Assembly: GCF_016756535.1 (NCBI RefSeq)
Contig: NZ_AP023247.1
Location: 4,216,501 to 4,280,500, forward strand
Length of the DNA stretch: 64,000 nucleotides
Source of the DNA: Mesorhizobium sp. 131-2-1
Lineage (GTDB): Bacteria > Pseudomonadota > Alphaproteobacteria > Rhizobiales > Rhizobiaceae
Direction of reading: 5' to 3'
Part shown: positions 27,601 through 35,911 of the stretch, piece by piece
Numbering within the stretch: position 1 is the first letter of the stretch
How the letters are laid out: each line of letters begins with the position of its first letter
Made by a program: the position numbers and the translations under genes
The notes under the pieces: model-generated
The model's database searches: none
Told to the model about the DNA's origin: nothing
The model's input: only the letters and a program-made list of their open reading frames with translations

Positions 27601-29461
27601 GACTTGCCGTGATGAGGGCGCGCAGCACCGCGGGTAAGGCCTCCTGGATCCCGGGCGCGAGCAAGTCCACGACTTCATCGGCGCGGCGCGCGATTGCGCC
27701 TTCGAGCCCGCCGAGTGCGCGATAGTGCGCAAAGGTGAGAACGCGGCGCTCGCGGCCGGCCTCGTACAACGCGTCGAGCACAAACTCGAGAAGCGGCAAT
27801 GATCCGGGATCGGCAGCTGCTGCCTCCTGCAGCACATCATCGAGCCGCCCCAACTCGGCACTCTCCTCGAAGCGGAGCCCGGCAACGCGCGCCGGTTCGC
27901 GGATGATCTGGGCGATCTCTGGGCCAGTCGGCGGCAGGAGTTCGTAGCTGGCGAGGCCGTCCTTGAGCACCGAGAAACCCGGGACCTCACCGCAGCGATG
28001 AAAAAAGTCCGAACGGATCGCCGCGATCACCCAGACCAGTCCGCTCGCGGCCAGCACAGCCATGAGCCGCACAAGGGCCTCGCGCGTCGCCGGCTGCTTC
28101 TCCGTCGTGAATAGCTCCTCCAGCTGATCGATGGCGACAAGCAATCTGATCTGCGAGCGGGCCGACCCGGCGGCCTTGCCAAGCGCCTTTCGGACCATCG
28201 CCAGCGCCCGATCCGGCGCGCTCCTGCAAAGCAGAGCCAACTCCGCGGCCGTTACTTCGCAGGACAGTTCCGGCAAAGCAGCCTCGCCAAGCAGTGCCCC
28301 AGCCAGCACAGCGAATGCATCCGGTCCTTCAGAGAGGCGGATCAGGCAGCGGCGCCACAAGGATATGCCCGCCACGGCTCCAGGCCGGATCAATGACGGC
28401 AGCAGACCAGCGCGCAGGAGGGAAGACTTGCCGCAACCGCTCATTCCGTAGATGAGCAGGAATGCCGTACCGCCTGCTGCTTGCTGCTCCAGTCTTGTAG
28501 TGCAGGCAGCAATCGCTCGCGCTCGACCGAAGAAGAGGTCGGCATCTTCGAATTCGAAGGCATCGAGACCGCGAAATGGCGACCTGACCGGCTCTTCCGA
28601 AGCAAGGGGTACGCGGTAGATGCGCAAGGCGCGCGCGACGTTCTTCAGCTTGTGCTCGCCGAGATCGACGAATTCCAGCGAGAGTCGGTCTTGAGCCTGG
28701 GCGTGGACCGCGTCGGTGACGCAAATCCCGCCCGGCCGTGACAATTTTTGCAGTTGAGCGGCGACCTCGACGGCCTCACCCGCGAGGTGGTCGCCCTCGG
28801 CGACGACATAACCCAGGTGAACGCCGATGCGGAAGTGCAGGCGCTTTGTCTCGGGAACTTCGCAGTTCCGCCTATCGACGTCACGCTGGATCTCGCTCGC
28901 ACACCGCATCGCCTCGACTGGGCCGGTAAACTCGGCGACCACGCTCTCTTTGGCGTTCCAGAACACGCGACCCGCATGTTGAGCCAGCAGCCGGTCGATG
29001 ATCTGCCTGTACGCCCGGAAAGTTGCAGCAGAGATTCCCGCATCCTTGCCTGTCGGCCGGCCGTCAGCGGCTGCTTCGGCGGCCAGGATAGCGGCCATTC
29101 TCGGTCCGGCATTTGAGGGAAGCACCAGCCTGTAACCGCGCCTCGGCACTGTCTGCACGACGGCCTGCCGATTGTCGTTGAGCGCGGCACGGATCTCGTG
29201 AATGCATTGCACCAGGCTGTCATCGGTCACGGCTATCCCGTTCCAGACCGCCTTCATCAGGTCGTCCTTGGTGATGACGCGGTCAGCGTTCTCCAGAAGG
29301 TGACGAAGCACCGCGAAGGTCTGGTGGCGAAGTGCGATTGTCCTGTTGGACTTGTCGCGCAAGGTCTCGCTGCTCAGATCGGCGGTAACGCCGTTGAGTA
29401 CGAACGTCGTGGGCGGCGAGCTATACAAGCCGATTCCCTCAAGCACGAAGCCGCAGTCCAA
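24620..29461 (-). CDS. Giant signalling protein: wHTH, degenerate cyclase domain, nSTAND ATPase, TM helix, WD40 propellers
   Basis: 1613 aa. Order: an OmpR/CadC-type winged HTH (about 15-115, with ITKDDLMKAVW and VQTVPRRGYRLVLP); a class III cyclase-like domain (about 121-285) that has lost both metal aspartates (LAAEAAADG where LAADVVGYS is usual; NAKESVVAEF where GDGLLVEF is usual), so it is probably a dead sensor; an nSTAND1 NTPase with Walker A GMSGCGKS (339-346), Walker B LLVAIDQLEELF and the AAIRSDFFHRC sensor; a charged coiled coil; one transmembrane helix (NAAIVAIMLALMAGAGALVAF); and about 14 WD40 repeats (FSPDGxxxxTxxxDGTARxWD). Family knowledge suggests a STAND switch that oligomerises on ligand binding. 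A membrane anchor between a DNA-binding head and a propeller is CadC-like. Target unknown; lies in the repeat-bounded segment. Confidence 0.85.
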   Translation of the reverse strand: MDCGFVLEGIGLYSSPPTTFVLNGVTADLSSETLRDKSNRTIALRHQTFAVLRHLLENADRVITKDDLMKAVWNGIAVTDDSLVQCIHEIRAALNDNRQAVVQTVPRRGYRLVLPSNAGPRMAAILAAEAAADGRPTGKDAGISAATFRAYRQIIDRLLAQHAGRVFWNAKESVVAEFTGPVEAMRCASEIQRDVDRRNCEVPETKRLHFRIGVHLGYVVAEGDHLAGEAVEVAAQLQKLSRPGGICVTDAVHAQAQDRLSLEFVDLGEHKLKNVARALRIYRVPLASEEPVRSPFRGLDAFEFEDADLFFGRARAIAACTTRLEQQAAGGTAFLLIYGMSGCGKSSLLRAGLLPSLIRPGAVAGISLWRRCLIRLSEGPDAFAVLAGALLGEAALPELSCEVTAAELALLCRSAPDRALAMVRKALGKAAGSARSQIRLLVAIDQLEELFTTEKQPATREALVRLMAVLAASGLVWVIAAIRSDFFHRCGEVPGFSVLKDGLASYELLPPTGPEIAQIIREPARVAGLRFEESAELGRLDDVLQEAAAADPGSLPLLEFVLDALYEAGRERRVLTFAHYRALGGLEGAIARRADEVVDLLAPGIQEALPAVLRALITASPGDETVTARPAMFTEVAGTPARSALVRALIDARLLVSDEDAAGHVLVRVAHEALLRRWPRAGDIVNANRNFLETRERLRSDAHRWHLENRNRELLLPSGKRLAEGEELMLSRREEVDDYVLEYIEESLRACRQKEEKDRHAELALIAAAEEAKRERLEREAERRNLAAAAANRLARRTRNAAIVAIMLALMAGAGALVAFRAQEEARWQRDQALRNQSLSLSFLSEQSTAAGNTEAAILLGLEALPSKDQSERPYLFEAEAALYKALLAHQQIKIFRHGAGVTYAAFNPTGDRIVTASYDKTAGVWDISSGAETEVLKGHEEVVERAEFSPDGSRILTAARDGTARLWDAVSGEQLFILRPVGNYPTAIFSPDGTRVLTAGENSDATLWDARTGKKVLGVRSDAYTRAAFSPDGRSFATAGKHFVSIWNSSDGALTQSIRVTSWPYSLAFSPDGSRMLAGPWGWHSHRDTSSLFDLSKGTEIAKLAGSKSDTQLNGVIFSHGGRRIATVSLDGTARIWDGALGTLDDVLGQEVSGLKPDIDTDERDVEMNGAFTPDDRFLATASINGPIRIWDAERVSLVTTIAGHDSLVEHLEFSPVDSNILLTASHDGTARLWDVDGALTTALSHEYRPTFAVFSPDNVHLLTGGGDSAAHLWDVVSGRETIRLDTQEIVQNATFSPDGRRAATASLGGQVRIWDVATGQETARFQAHGGLIQIQFGRDRKSLVSASMNGTAQLWDAANGTELAVINTSSNLPQAILSPDGNLILSAREDNAGHLLTTGGAELRALAGHQDRITAAAFSPDGQLVATGSLDHTARIWSTTDGANVRTLEGHTGAVAVVAFSPDGQSLLTGSRDGTVRIWSVAGGLERAVLRGHSGAVDSAQFSPSGLYVVTASSKDRTVRLWATQSGRQIAVLDSHDEATVLLGFTRAAFSSDGTHVAIVAGEKGVRIVRVFQTPKDLIDFARRTVPRELTACERRSFFLPEDPATGTCPR

Positions 29462-29610
29462 TTCTTCGATCTTAGCATGGTTTCGCGCTGCGAAGAGTCA
29501 CCACCATCCAGTCCGGCGGGGAGCGCAGATTTCGGCGAATGATCGGAAGCCGTTCGTGACCCGGGAGACGCCGCGGACCGACAATTGCATTGTCAGCGGG
29601 AGGGCTCGTC

Positions 29611-30471
29611 ATGGACTACTTGGTTCCGATTGCTCGACGTGCGGGTGCAAGACCGGTGCTATGGCTCGCCGGCGTCTGCCTGCTCACACTGTTGTTCGCG
29701 GCGACGCCCCGGGCTCACTCGACCGACCGTCCAGCACGCGATCTGGCCGAAGTCGATCTGCAATTGATCCTTGCCGTCGATGTCTCGCCCTCGATGAGCA
29801 ACGTTGAGCAGAAGGTGCAGCGCGACGGCTACGTCGCTGCCTTCCGCCACGCGGACATCGCCAGGGCAATCGGGTCGGGAGAGCGGGGTAGAATCGCAGT
29901 GCTTTATCTGGAGTGGGCCGGGCCACGCCAACAAACAGTCGTTTTGCCGTGGACAATCGTCAAAGGCAGCGAGGACGCTCTGAATTTGGCGGACGAACTC
30001 GCGGCGCTGCCGTTGACTGAAGGCCGAGGAACGTCAATTTCCGGCGCATTGTCGGCCGCAAATGCTCTGTTCGCGAAAAGTGGCCTGCGCAGCCCGCGCA
30101 GGGTCATTGATGTCTCCGGCGACGGACCCAACAATGCCGGAGCAATCCTTGGCCCCATCCGGCAGGTCCTTCTCGCGGAAGGCGTGACGATCAACGGGCT
30201 GCCAGTCGCCTTGCCCCGAGCTGGCGGGGTCGGCGGGTTTGCAATGTACGACCGTTCCTACCTACAATCCTATTTCGAGCGCTGCGTCATTGGCGGACCA
30301 GACGCATTTACAATCGGCGTCACCGAGGCCGCAACGTTCGCCACCGCAGTCCGTCAAAAGCTGGTGCGCGAAATCTCAATGAGCACGGGTCAGGTAATCT
30401 ACGCCGACTACACCGCGCGTTCAGACCGCACGGTCGATTGCAACGTGATCGCTCAGTTGCCGGGCCGGTAA
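29611..30471 (+). CDS. Exported VWA-like protein (DUF1194 family)
   Basis: 286 aa from the ATG at 29611, seven bases after GGGAGG. A signal peptide or anchor spans residues about 14-36 (VLWLAGVCLLTLLFAATPRAHS). Residues 48-250 form a von Willebrand A-like fold matching DUF1194: the MIDAS-type DVSPSMS, GRGTSISGAL, and VIDVSGDGPNNAG. This pattern predicts metal-dependent protein binding in the periplasm. It lies between two large signalling ATPase genes and is divergent from the nSTAND gene (149-bp gap). A link with them is only positional. Confidence 0.8.
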   Translation: MDYLVPIARRAGARPVLWLAGVCLLTLLFAATPRAHSTDRPARDLAEVDLQLILAVDVSPSMSNVEQKVQRDGYVAAFRHADIARAIGSGERGRIAVLYLEWAGPRQQTVVLPWTIVKGSEDALNLADELAALPLTEGRGTSISGALSAANALFAKSGLRSPRRVIDVSGDGPNNAGAILGPIRQVLLAEGVTINGLPVALPRAGGVGGFAMYDRSYLQSYFERCVIGGPDAFTIGVTEAATFATAVRQKLVREISMSTGQVIYADYTARSDRTVDCNVIAQLPGR

Positions 30472-30568
30472 CGATAGGGGTGACCGCGATGTCGCCGACC
30501 TTCGCGCCTAGCAAATCGGCAACTGTTTTGCGCCATGACCGGAGATTGCATGGCTAGCATGTGCCTCA

Positions 30569-33500
30569 TCATGCCCGCAGCTTGTCGAGCAAGGCCTTGG
30601 CCTCTTTCAGATCGAGCGTGTCGAAGCCCTCGGTGAACCAGCCGTAGGTCGGCGCGAGCAGGTCATGCGCCTCCGCGCGCTTGCCCTGTGCGGCCAAAAG
30701 GCGCGCAAGCGATGTGGCGGCGCGGAGCTCCCATGATTTGGCACCTTGCTCACGAGACCGTTCGATCGCTTGGCGGAACGAGATTTCAGCCTCGTGCCAA
30801 TCGCTTGGTTCCGCGGCAGCGCATATGGCACCTCGGAGCCGCAGCAATTCGGCATCGCACCACTGCTCGCGGGTCCGGTTCACCTGGTCGAGAGCCCGAT
30901 CGATCAGGCGCACGCCGTCCGATGAGCGATTGACACTCCCGAGCACCTCCCCGAGGAATCCCATCGTGTACGCCTGCGTCACTTGCGTTCCGACGGCCTG
31001 CATCAGAGCCAGGCTATCCTCAATTTGGGCGATCGCTCGCTCCTTATGGCCCTGCTTCGCCGAGAGCCATCCCTTCTGCTGGGCGGCCATGGCAACCCAG
31101 AAGGGATACGCCTGCTCGGTCGCGAACGTGAGCGCACGGTCGATCTGCTCCGCGGCTTCGGCCACCTCGCGTCGGAATAGTCGTAGCCACGCAGCCCATA
31201 CCAGCACGTAAGCGCGGCTGAAGGGGTGCGCCAATCGCTCGGCCAAGATAAGGGCGTCTTCCATCCGGGCCAGCGCCTGGTCGGGGTAGCCAAGGTGCCA
31301 AAGCACGGCTGACCCACGACATAAGCAAATCGGTCCGGGATCCTGGCCGTAGAGGGCGAGATGAGCTCGGTGTCGCTGTGGGCGATACGCTTCGGAGGCC
31401 AGATCTAGATGTTTCCGTGCCTCCCTGAAGTCGCCGCGCCAAGAAAAGCTGACCCCCCGAGCATAATGGGCTTCGACCATCCACACGGGATCGCTACTCT
31501 GCAGGGCAAGGTCGAGAAGCCGTCCGCTCAGCTCGTGCGCCGACGTGAGTTCGGCGCGCGTGGCCGAGTAGATGGCCAGGCCGAGCAGAACCGGGAAGAC
31601 ATCCGCATCTTCTGGCATCACCTCGCAAAGGCGGCGCGCCCGAGAATAAACCGGCTCGACTTCGGCATTTGCGTAGCCATTCTTGGCAGTGAGCACGCGG
31701 CCCAGCACCGTTAGCGCTGCGAGCTCGCGCCGCTGGCGCTCCGGGCCCGCAGGGAGCGTTTCGATTAAGTTCAGCGCTTTCTGCAGATGGCTCTGGGCCT
31801 CATCGTTGGCCGAACGGTCGTTGGCGCTCTCTCCCGCGCGCTGCCAATAGCTGATGGCCTGAAGAGAGAGGCCTGCAGCCGTATAGTGCTGAGCCACGAT
31901 CTCGGGCTCGTGTTCGACGACCTCACGGAAATGCTGCTCGAGCGCGCGGGCGATCCGGGTGTGCAGCTCCTGGCGGCGACTGCGCAGCAAGGTGGCATAA
32001 GCGGCATCTCCCACCAATGCGTGCTTGAAGATGCAAGTCGCGTGCGGCGGCCGACCGCGCGCGATCACGAGTTCGGCGCTGATTAGTTGGTCGAGGGCGC
32101 CCTGCAGTTCCCGTTCCTCGCGCTGCGCGACCGCCGCTAGCAGCTCATAAGAGAATTCGCGGCCGATGGCGGCGCCAATCTGCGCGACCTCCCGCGCTGG
32201 CGTCATTAGCCGATCGAGCCGCGCCACCAGAGAATCCTGCAGGGTTGCAGGGATCGCCAACGGTGGCAGCGGGCCCGAGAGCGCGTAGCGGTCGCCTTCG
32301 TCGGTCAGCACGTCAGATTCAATTACCGCCTTGGTCACCTCCTCGAGGAATAGGGGCACGCCGTCTGTCTTGGCCACCATCTGCTCGAGCAACTCGCCCG
32401 GCAGCGCCTTGCCCCCGGTCAACCGCTCCACCAGGGCGACGCCCTGCCGGCGGCTTAAGCGGTTCAGCGTGAGCGAGGTGACCTGTGGGTGGCCGATCCA
32501 ATGCGGCACGAACTCGGGGCGGAAACTGAAGATCGCCAATACTGCAAGGCGGGGGATCTGGGGGACCAATCGGTCGAGAAGCTCTAGCGAAGTTGGATCA
32601 ATCCAGTGGATATCCTCGAAAACCATCAGCACGGGCTGGCGGGCCGCCAAGCCAATAAGCTGCCGGGCCAGAGCCTCCAGGGTCAGATCCTTCTGGCGCT
32701 GAGGGCTGAGGTTCAGGGGTGGGTAGCGGCTGCCTACCGGGAGCGAAAGAAACGCCGACAACAAGGGGGCGACGTCCCGGACCTTGTCTGTGGACCGCGC
32801 CAGGAGGCGCTCCAGCTTGTCGAGTTTTGCGCTCGGCGAATCGTCTGGATGGAAGCCAGCCGCGCGGGTGAGCTGGACAATCGACGGGCGAAGGGCGCTA
32901 TTTGCGTGGAACGGCGAGCACTGGCAGCGGATGCGGATGTGCGGCCGGTCCCGCACGCGCTCGCGGAGCGCCTGAATCAGGTGCGACTTGCCGATGCCGG
33001 GCTCCCCGGAGAGCAGGACCATCTGCCCCTCGCCGGACGCGGCCTTGCTCCACAGCTCCGCGAGCAGAGCAAGCTCGTGCTCGCGCCCAACTGTGGGGGC
33101 GAGGCCGCTCGTCGCGCGCGCTTCGAACCGAGTCTCGGCCGTACTCTCGCGAAGCACGCACCACGCGCGGACCGGGGCGTCGAACCCTTTCAGCTCGTGC
33201 AGGCCCAGGTCGGCGAACTCGAACAGCCCGCCGAGCAGTCGGCGCGTCGCGAGCGGGATCACGATCTGGCCGGGCGCCGCCAATGCTTGCAGCCGCGCCG
33301 CTAGGTTCGGCGACTCGCCGACCACCGCTTCCTCCTGCGCCGCTCCCTCGCCGATGAGATCGCCCACCACCACCAGCCCCGTTGCGATGCCGACACGTAC
33401 CGCAAGCGCCCCTTGCGCCGGGGTCGCGAGCCTTGCGATCGAATCAATGACCGCCAGCCCCGCCCGCACGGCTCGCTCTGCGTCCTCCTCATGCGCCTTT

Positions 33501-33943
33501 GGATAGCCGAAATACACCAGCACGCCGTCGCCCATGTATTTCGCCACAAACCCGCCAAAGCGACGCACGGCGTCGGCAACGCACTTCTGATAGGCCGCAA
33601 TCACTTCGCGCAAATCCTCAGGGTCCATTCGCGCGGAGAGTGCTGTCGAGCCGACGAGGTCCGAGAACATCACGGTGACCTGCCGGCGCTCAGCGATGTC
33701 CTTCGCGGCATTGTCGATTGCCAGAGGCGCATCGGATAACAGCTGCGTTTGTGCGCTTGCTTGAGCGCGCAGGGCTGCGATGGCGTCGAGCAGCTTACGA
33801 CGATGCCCGACAAATCCGACGCCAAGGTCCTTCAAGTCCTCGGCCGTCAACCTCGGCAGGATCGTGTCGTCGATCTTATTCTCGCGGAAGGCGGCCTCAT
33901 ACTGTTCGAGGCCATGCCTCCGCAGCCAACCTCCGACGTCCAT
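30569..33943 (-). CDS. SAM domain / class III nucleotide cyclase / AAA-like ATPase / TPR signalling protein
   Basis: 1124 aa. The start at 33943 has AGGGGC seven bases upstream; the extra open frame beyond it is not conserved. Order: sterile alpha motif (1-60, WLRRHGLEQYEAAFRENKID); class III cyclase (85-265) with both metal aspartates (Asp95 in FSDLVGST, Asp139 in YMGDGVLVYF) and the transition-state Asn/Arg in SPNLAARLQ, so it is likely active; a MalT/AAA_16-like ATPase with Walker A GEPGIGKS (313-320) and Walker B VLMVFEDIHWID; then about 500 residues of TPR-like helices. Known relatives are bacterial adenylate cyclase/ATPase fusions of unknown input. Cytoplasmic. Converges on the DUF1194 gene. 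Confidence 0.88.
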   Translation of the reverse strand: MDVGGWLRRHGLEQYEAAFRENKIDDTILPRLTAEDLKDLGVGFVGHRRKLLDAIAALRAQASAQTQLLSDAPLAIDNAAKDIAERRQVTVMFSDLVGSTALSARMDPEDLREVIAAYQKCVADAVRRFGGFVAKYMGDGVLVYFGYPKAHEEDAERAVRAGLAVIDSIARLATPAQGALAVRVGIATGLVVVGDLIGEGAAQEEAVVGESPNLAARLQALAAPGQIVIPLATRRLLGGLFEFADLGLHELKGFDAPVRAWCVLRESTAETRFEARATSGLAPTVGREHELALLAELWSKAASGEGQMVLLSGEPGIGKSHLIQALRERVRDRPHIRIRCQCSPFHANSALRPSIVQLTRAAGFHPDDSPSAKLDKLERLLARSTDKVRDVAPLLSAFLSLPVGSRYPPLNLSPQRQKDLTLEALARQLIGLAARQPVLMVFEDIHWIDPTSLELLDRLVPQIPRLAVLAIFSFRPEFVPHWIGHPQVTSLTLNRLSRRQGVALVERLTGGKALPGELLEQMVAKTDGVPLFLEEVTKAVIESDVLTDEGDRYALSGPLPPLAIPATLQDSLVARLDRLMTPAREVAQIGAAIGREFSYELLAAVAQREERELQGALDQLISAELVIARGRPPHATCIFKHALVGDAAYATLLRSRRQELHTRIARALEQHFREVVEHEPEIVAQHYTAAGLSLQAISYWQRAGESANDRSANDEAQSHLQKALNLIETLPAGPERQRRELAALTVLGRVLTAKNGYANAEVEPVYSRARRLCEVMPEDADVFPVLLGLAIYSATRAELTSAHELSGRLLDLALQSSDPVWMVEAHYARGVSFSWRGDFREARKHLDLASEAYRPQRHRAHLALYGQDPGPICLCRGSAVLWHLGYPDQALARMEDALILAERLAHPFSRAYVLVWAAWLRLFRREVAEAAEQIDRALTFATEQAYPFWVAMAAQQKGWLSAKQGHKERAIAQIEDSLALMQAVGTQVTQAYTMGFLGEVLGSVNRSSDGVRLIDRALDQVNRTREQWCDAELLRLRGAICAAAEPSDWHEAEISFRQAIERSREQGAKSWELRAATSLARLLAAQGKRAEAHDLLAPTYGWFTEGFDTLDLKEAKALLDKLRA

Positions 33944-34044
33944 GGCAGCGCCCCTGGCTTGCCTGCCCACGCATGATCCACCAGGGGAGACATCCTGTCT
34001 AGGACCGGGTTCTGAATGACCGGTTTGGGTCAAAGCAGGACATC

Positions 34045-34431
34045 ATGCCGTCTGAGCCGGGCCACAGCGATGAGCAGCCCCAACCTGCCATTCCAACCCT
34101 TCGCGCTTTCTGCTTGAATACCCCCAACATTGCACGGAGTACCGCCGCCATCCCCACCGATCCCTTCGCTCCTCTCCGCCAGCGCTTCCTCGCCCGCTGC
34201 GCCGATCAGCTCGCCGAGCTGAAGGCCGCGCGTGAGGCTCCCCTGCCCGGCAACGATCCGCTGATCAGGCTCGCCCACTCGCTCGCAGGTGCGGCCGGCA
34301 CGTTCGGGTTTCCGCAGATCAGCGCGCGGGCGTCGGCGCTGGAGACGCTGCTGGTCGAGCAAGCGGATGGCGGCGCCATTGGCGCGGCGCTCGATGCGCT
34401 CATCGCGGAGATCGAGCGCGCGCTGCAATGA
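34045..34431 (+). CDS. Histidine phosphotransfer (HPt) domain protein
   Basis: 128 aa. The N-terminal 38 residues are Pro-rich and poorly conserved; the HPt four-helix domain follows (FAPLRQRFLARCADQLAELKAAR). The phosphoacceptor is His78 in RLAHSLAGAAGTFGF, the usual H-x-L-x-G-x-x-x-x-x-G context. ATG at 34045 with AGGA upstream. It converges with the polysaccharide synthase gene (stops 53 bp apart), close to a hybrid kinase and two receivers, so it is the natural relay between them. Its last codons are duplicated at 24374. Confidence 0.8.
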   Translation: MPSEPGHSDEQPQPAIPTLRAFCLNTPNIARSTAAIPTDPFAPLRQRFLARCADQLAELKAAREAPLPGNDPLIRLAHSLAGAAGTFGFPQISARASALETLLVEQADGGAIGAALDALIAEIERALQ

Positions 34432-34622
34432 CGCGGCTGGCCGGGCGCCGGCCGGCGATGCTCATTTCTTCGTGCCGCCGTGCCTACTTCTTCGCGCCGC
34501 CGAGGCCGGTCCGGGTCATCTCGCCCCAGCCCTGGTCGCCGCGCAAAAACTGCCACCAGCCCTTCACGCGCCAGAAATTGTTGAGCTGGCGGTAGCCGAA
34601 ATTTTCGATCACGGCGACCGCC
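34407..34622. repeat. Intact copy of the HPt/GT2 3'-end junction
   Basis: The counterpart of the fragment at 24374-24559. It contains the HPt stop, a 52-bp spacer between the converging genes and the last 46 codons of the synthase gene. The spacer is about 30 bp longer than in the fragment and contains an imperfect local repeat of atttcttcg/tacttcttcgcgccgcc. The two copies bracket about 10 kb in direct orientation. Confidence 0.8.
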
Positions 34623-35911
34623 GTCAGAATGGCGAGGTCCCTGGCGCGGGGAAAGCGCTGCAGCTCGGCCTCCTCGAGCACCAGCGAGCAGACGCTGACG
34701 CAGACGCCATAGGTGAAGATCAGCGAGGTGAAGGCCAGCAGATATTCGCCCGACAGGATGCCGAGCAGCCAGAAGGCCGGGATAAGGATATAGCCCAGCA
34801 CCTCGGCCACCGGCCCGAGCACGTCGACGATCAGAATGTGGCCGAAGCCGAGGAAGCCGACGCGGCCATAGCGCGGGTTGAAGAGCATCGAGCGATAGCG
34901 GAAGAAGCATTCGAGCGCGCCGCGCTGCCAGCGCGTGCGCTGCCTGGCCAGCACGCTCAGCGTCTCCGGCGCCTCGGTCCAGCACACCGGCTCGGGAACG
35001 AACTGGATGCGGTATTTGCGCTTGGTATCGCGCATGTGGCGGTGCAGCTTGATGACGAGGTCGAGGTCCTCGCCCATCGAGCCCTGTGTGAAGCCGCCGA
35101 CCGCCACCACTTCCGCGCGGCGGAACATGCCGAAGGCGCCGGAGACCAGCATCAGCGTGTTGATGCGGCTCCAGGCAAGCCTGGCCATCAGGAAGGCGCG
35201 CAGATATTCGACCACCTGCAACAGCGGCAGCAGGCGCCACGGCAAGCGCACCTCGCGCACCCTGCCCGCCTCGATCGTCGAGCCATTGGCGATGCGGATG
35301 GTGCCGCCGACGGCGATGGTGCGCTCGGGGTCGTCGATGAAGGGTTGCGCGGCGCGCATCAGCGCATCGGGCTCGAGGATGGAATCGCCGTCGATGACGC
35401 AGAACAGCGGCGCGCGGCAGACATTGATGCCGGCATTCTGGGCATCGGCCTTGCCGCCATTCTCCTTGTCGACCACGAACAGCCGCTCGGTCATCGGCGA
35501 GGAATAGAGGCCGCGGATCGGCATGTGCGCCAGCGCCTCCTCATAGGGCCGGTGGAACTTCACCAGCTTGAAGGCCTCGATGAGGCGCTGCAGGGTCTGG
35601 TCCTTCGAGCCGTCATTGATGACGATGACCTCGAAGTTCGGATATTCGAGCGCCAGCATCGAATGGACGCTCTCGACGACGTTCACTTCCTCATTATAGG
35701 CCGGCACCAGGAGCGCGATCGGCGGCGCGACGTCGCCATAGCGGTGCCACAGCAGTGCCGAGCGCGCCACCGGCGGGCGCATCGACAGCGCGTAGGCGGC
35801 GACGATGAGCTGCAGGAGATAGATCGCCGTCTGCGCCAGCCCGGCCCCGATAATGAACCAGGACAGGATGGTGGCGGTCAGAATGACCCCGTGGCCCCAG
35901 TCGGCGATCAT
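34484..35911 (-). CDS. Processive membrane glycosyltransferase family 2 (polysaccharide synthase)
   Basis: 475 aa from the ATG at 35911, which overlaps the TGA of the HEAT gene (ATGA). N-terminal membrane helix or helices (8-43), a GT2 catalytic domain, then C-terminal helices (IVDVLGPVAEVLGYILIPAFWLLGIL, LAFTSLIFTYGVCVSVCSLVL). The processive synthase signature is complete: Asp100 in INDGS, DGD at 174-176, the catalytic base in GEDLD (281-282), and QRTRW (324-328). It should polymerise a sugar from a nucleotide donor while extruding it through the inner membrane, like PgaC, BcsA or hyaluronan synthase. It lacks a PilZ domain. Last gene of a tight operon. The polymer cannot be predicted. Confidence 0.88.
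   Translation of the reverse strand: MIADWGHGVILTATILSWFIIGAGLAQTAIYLLQLIVAAYALSMRPPVARSALLWHRYGDVAPPIALLVPAYNEEVNVVESVHSMLALEYPNFEVIVINDGSKDQTLQRLIEAFKLVKFHRPYEEALAHMPIRGLYSSPMTERLFVVDKENGGKADAQNAGINVCRAPLFCVIDGDSILEPDALMRAAQPFIDDPERTIAVGGTIRIANGSTIEAGRVREVRLPWRLLPLLQVVEYLRAFLMARLAWSRINTLMLVSGAFGMFRRAEVVAVGGFTQGSMGEDLDLVIKLHRHMRDTKRKYRIQFVPEPVCWTEAPETLSVLARQRTRWQRGALECFFRYRSMLFNPRYGRVGFLGFGHILIVDVLGPVAEVLGYILIPAFWLLGILSGEYLLAFTSLIFTYGVCVSVCSLVLEEAELQRFPRARDLAILTAVAVIENFGYRQLNNFWRVKGWWQFLRGDQGWGEMTRTGLGGAKK

Noticed and set aside
30472..30568. A terminator between the DUF1194 and SAM/cyclase genes
   Set aside because: The 97-bp convergent spacer has no clear stem with a T-run.
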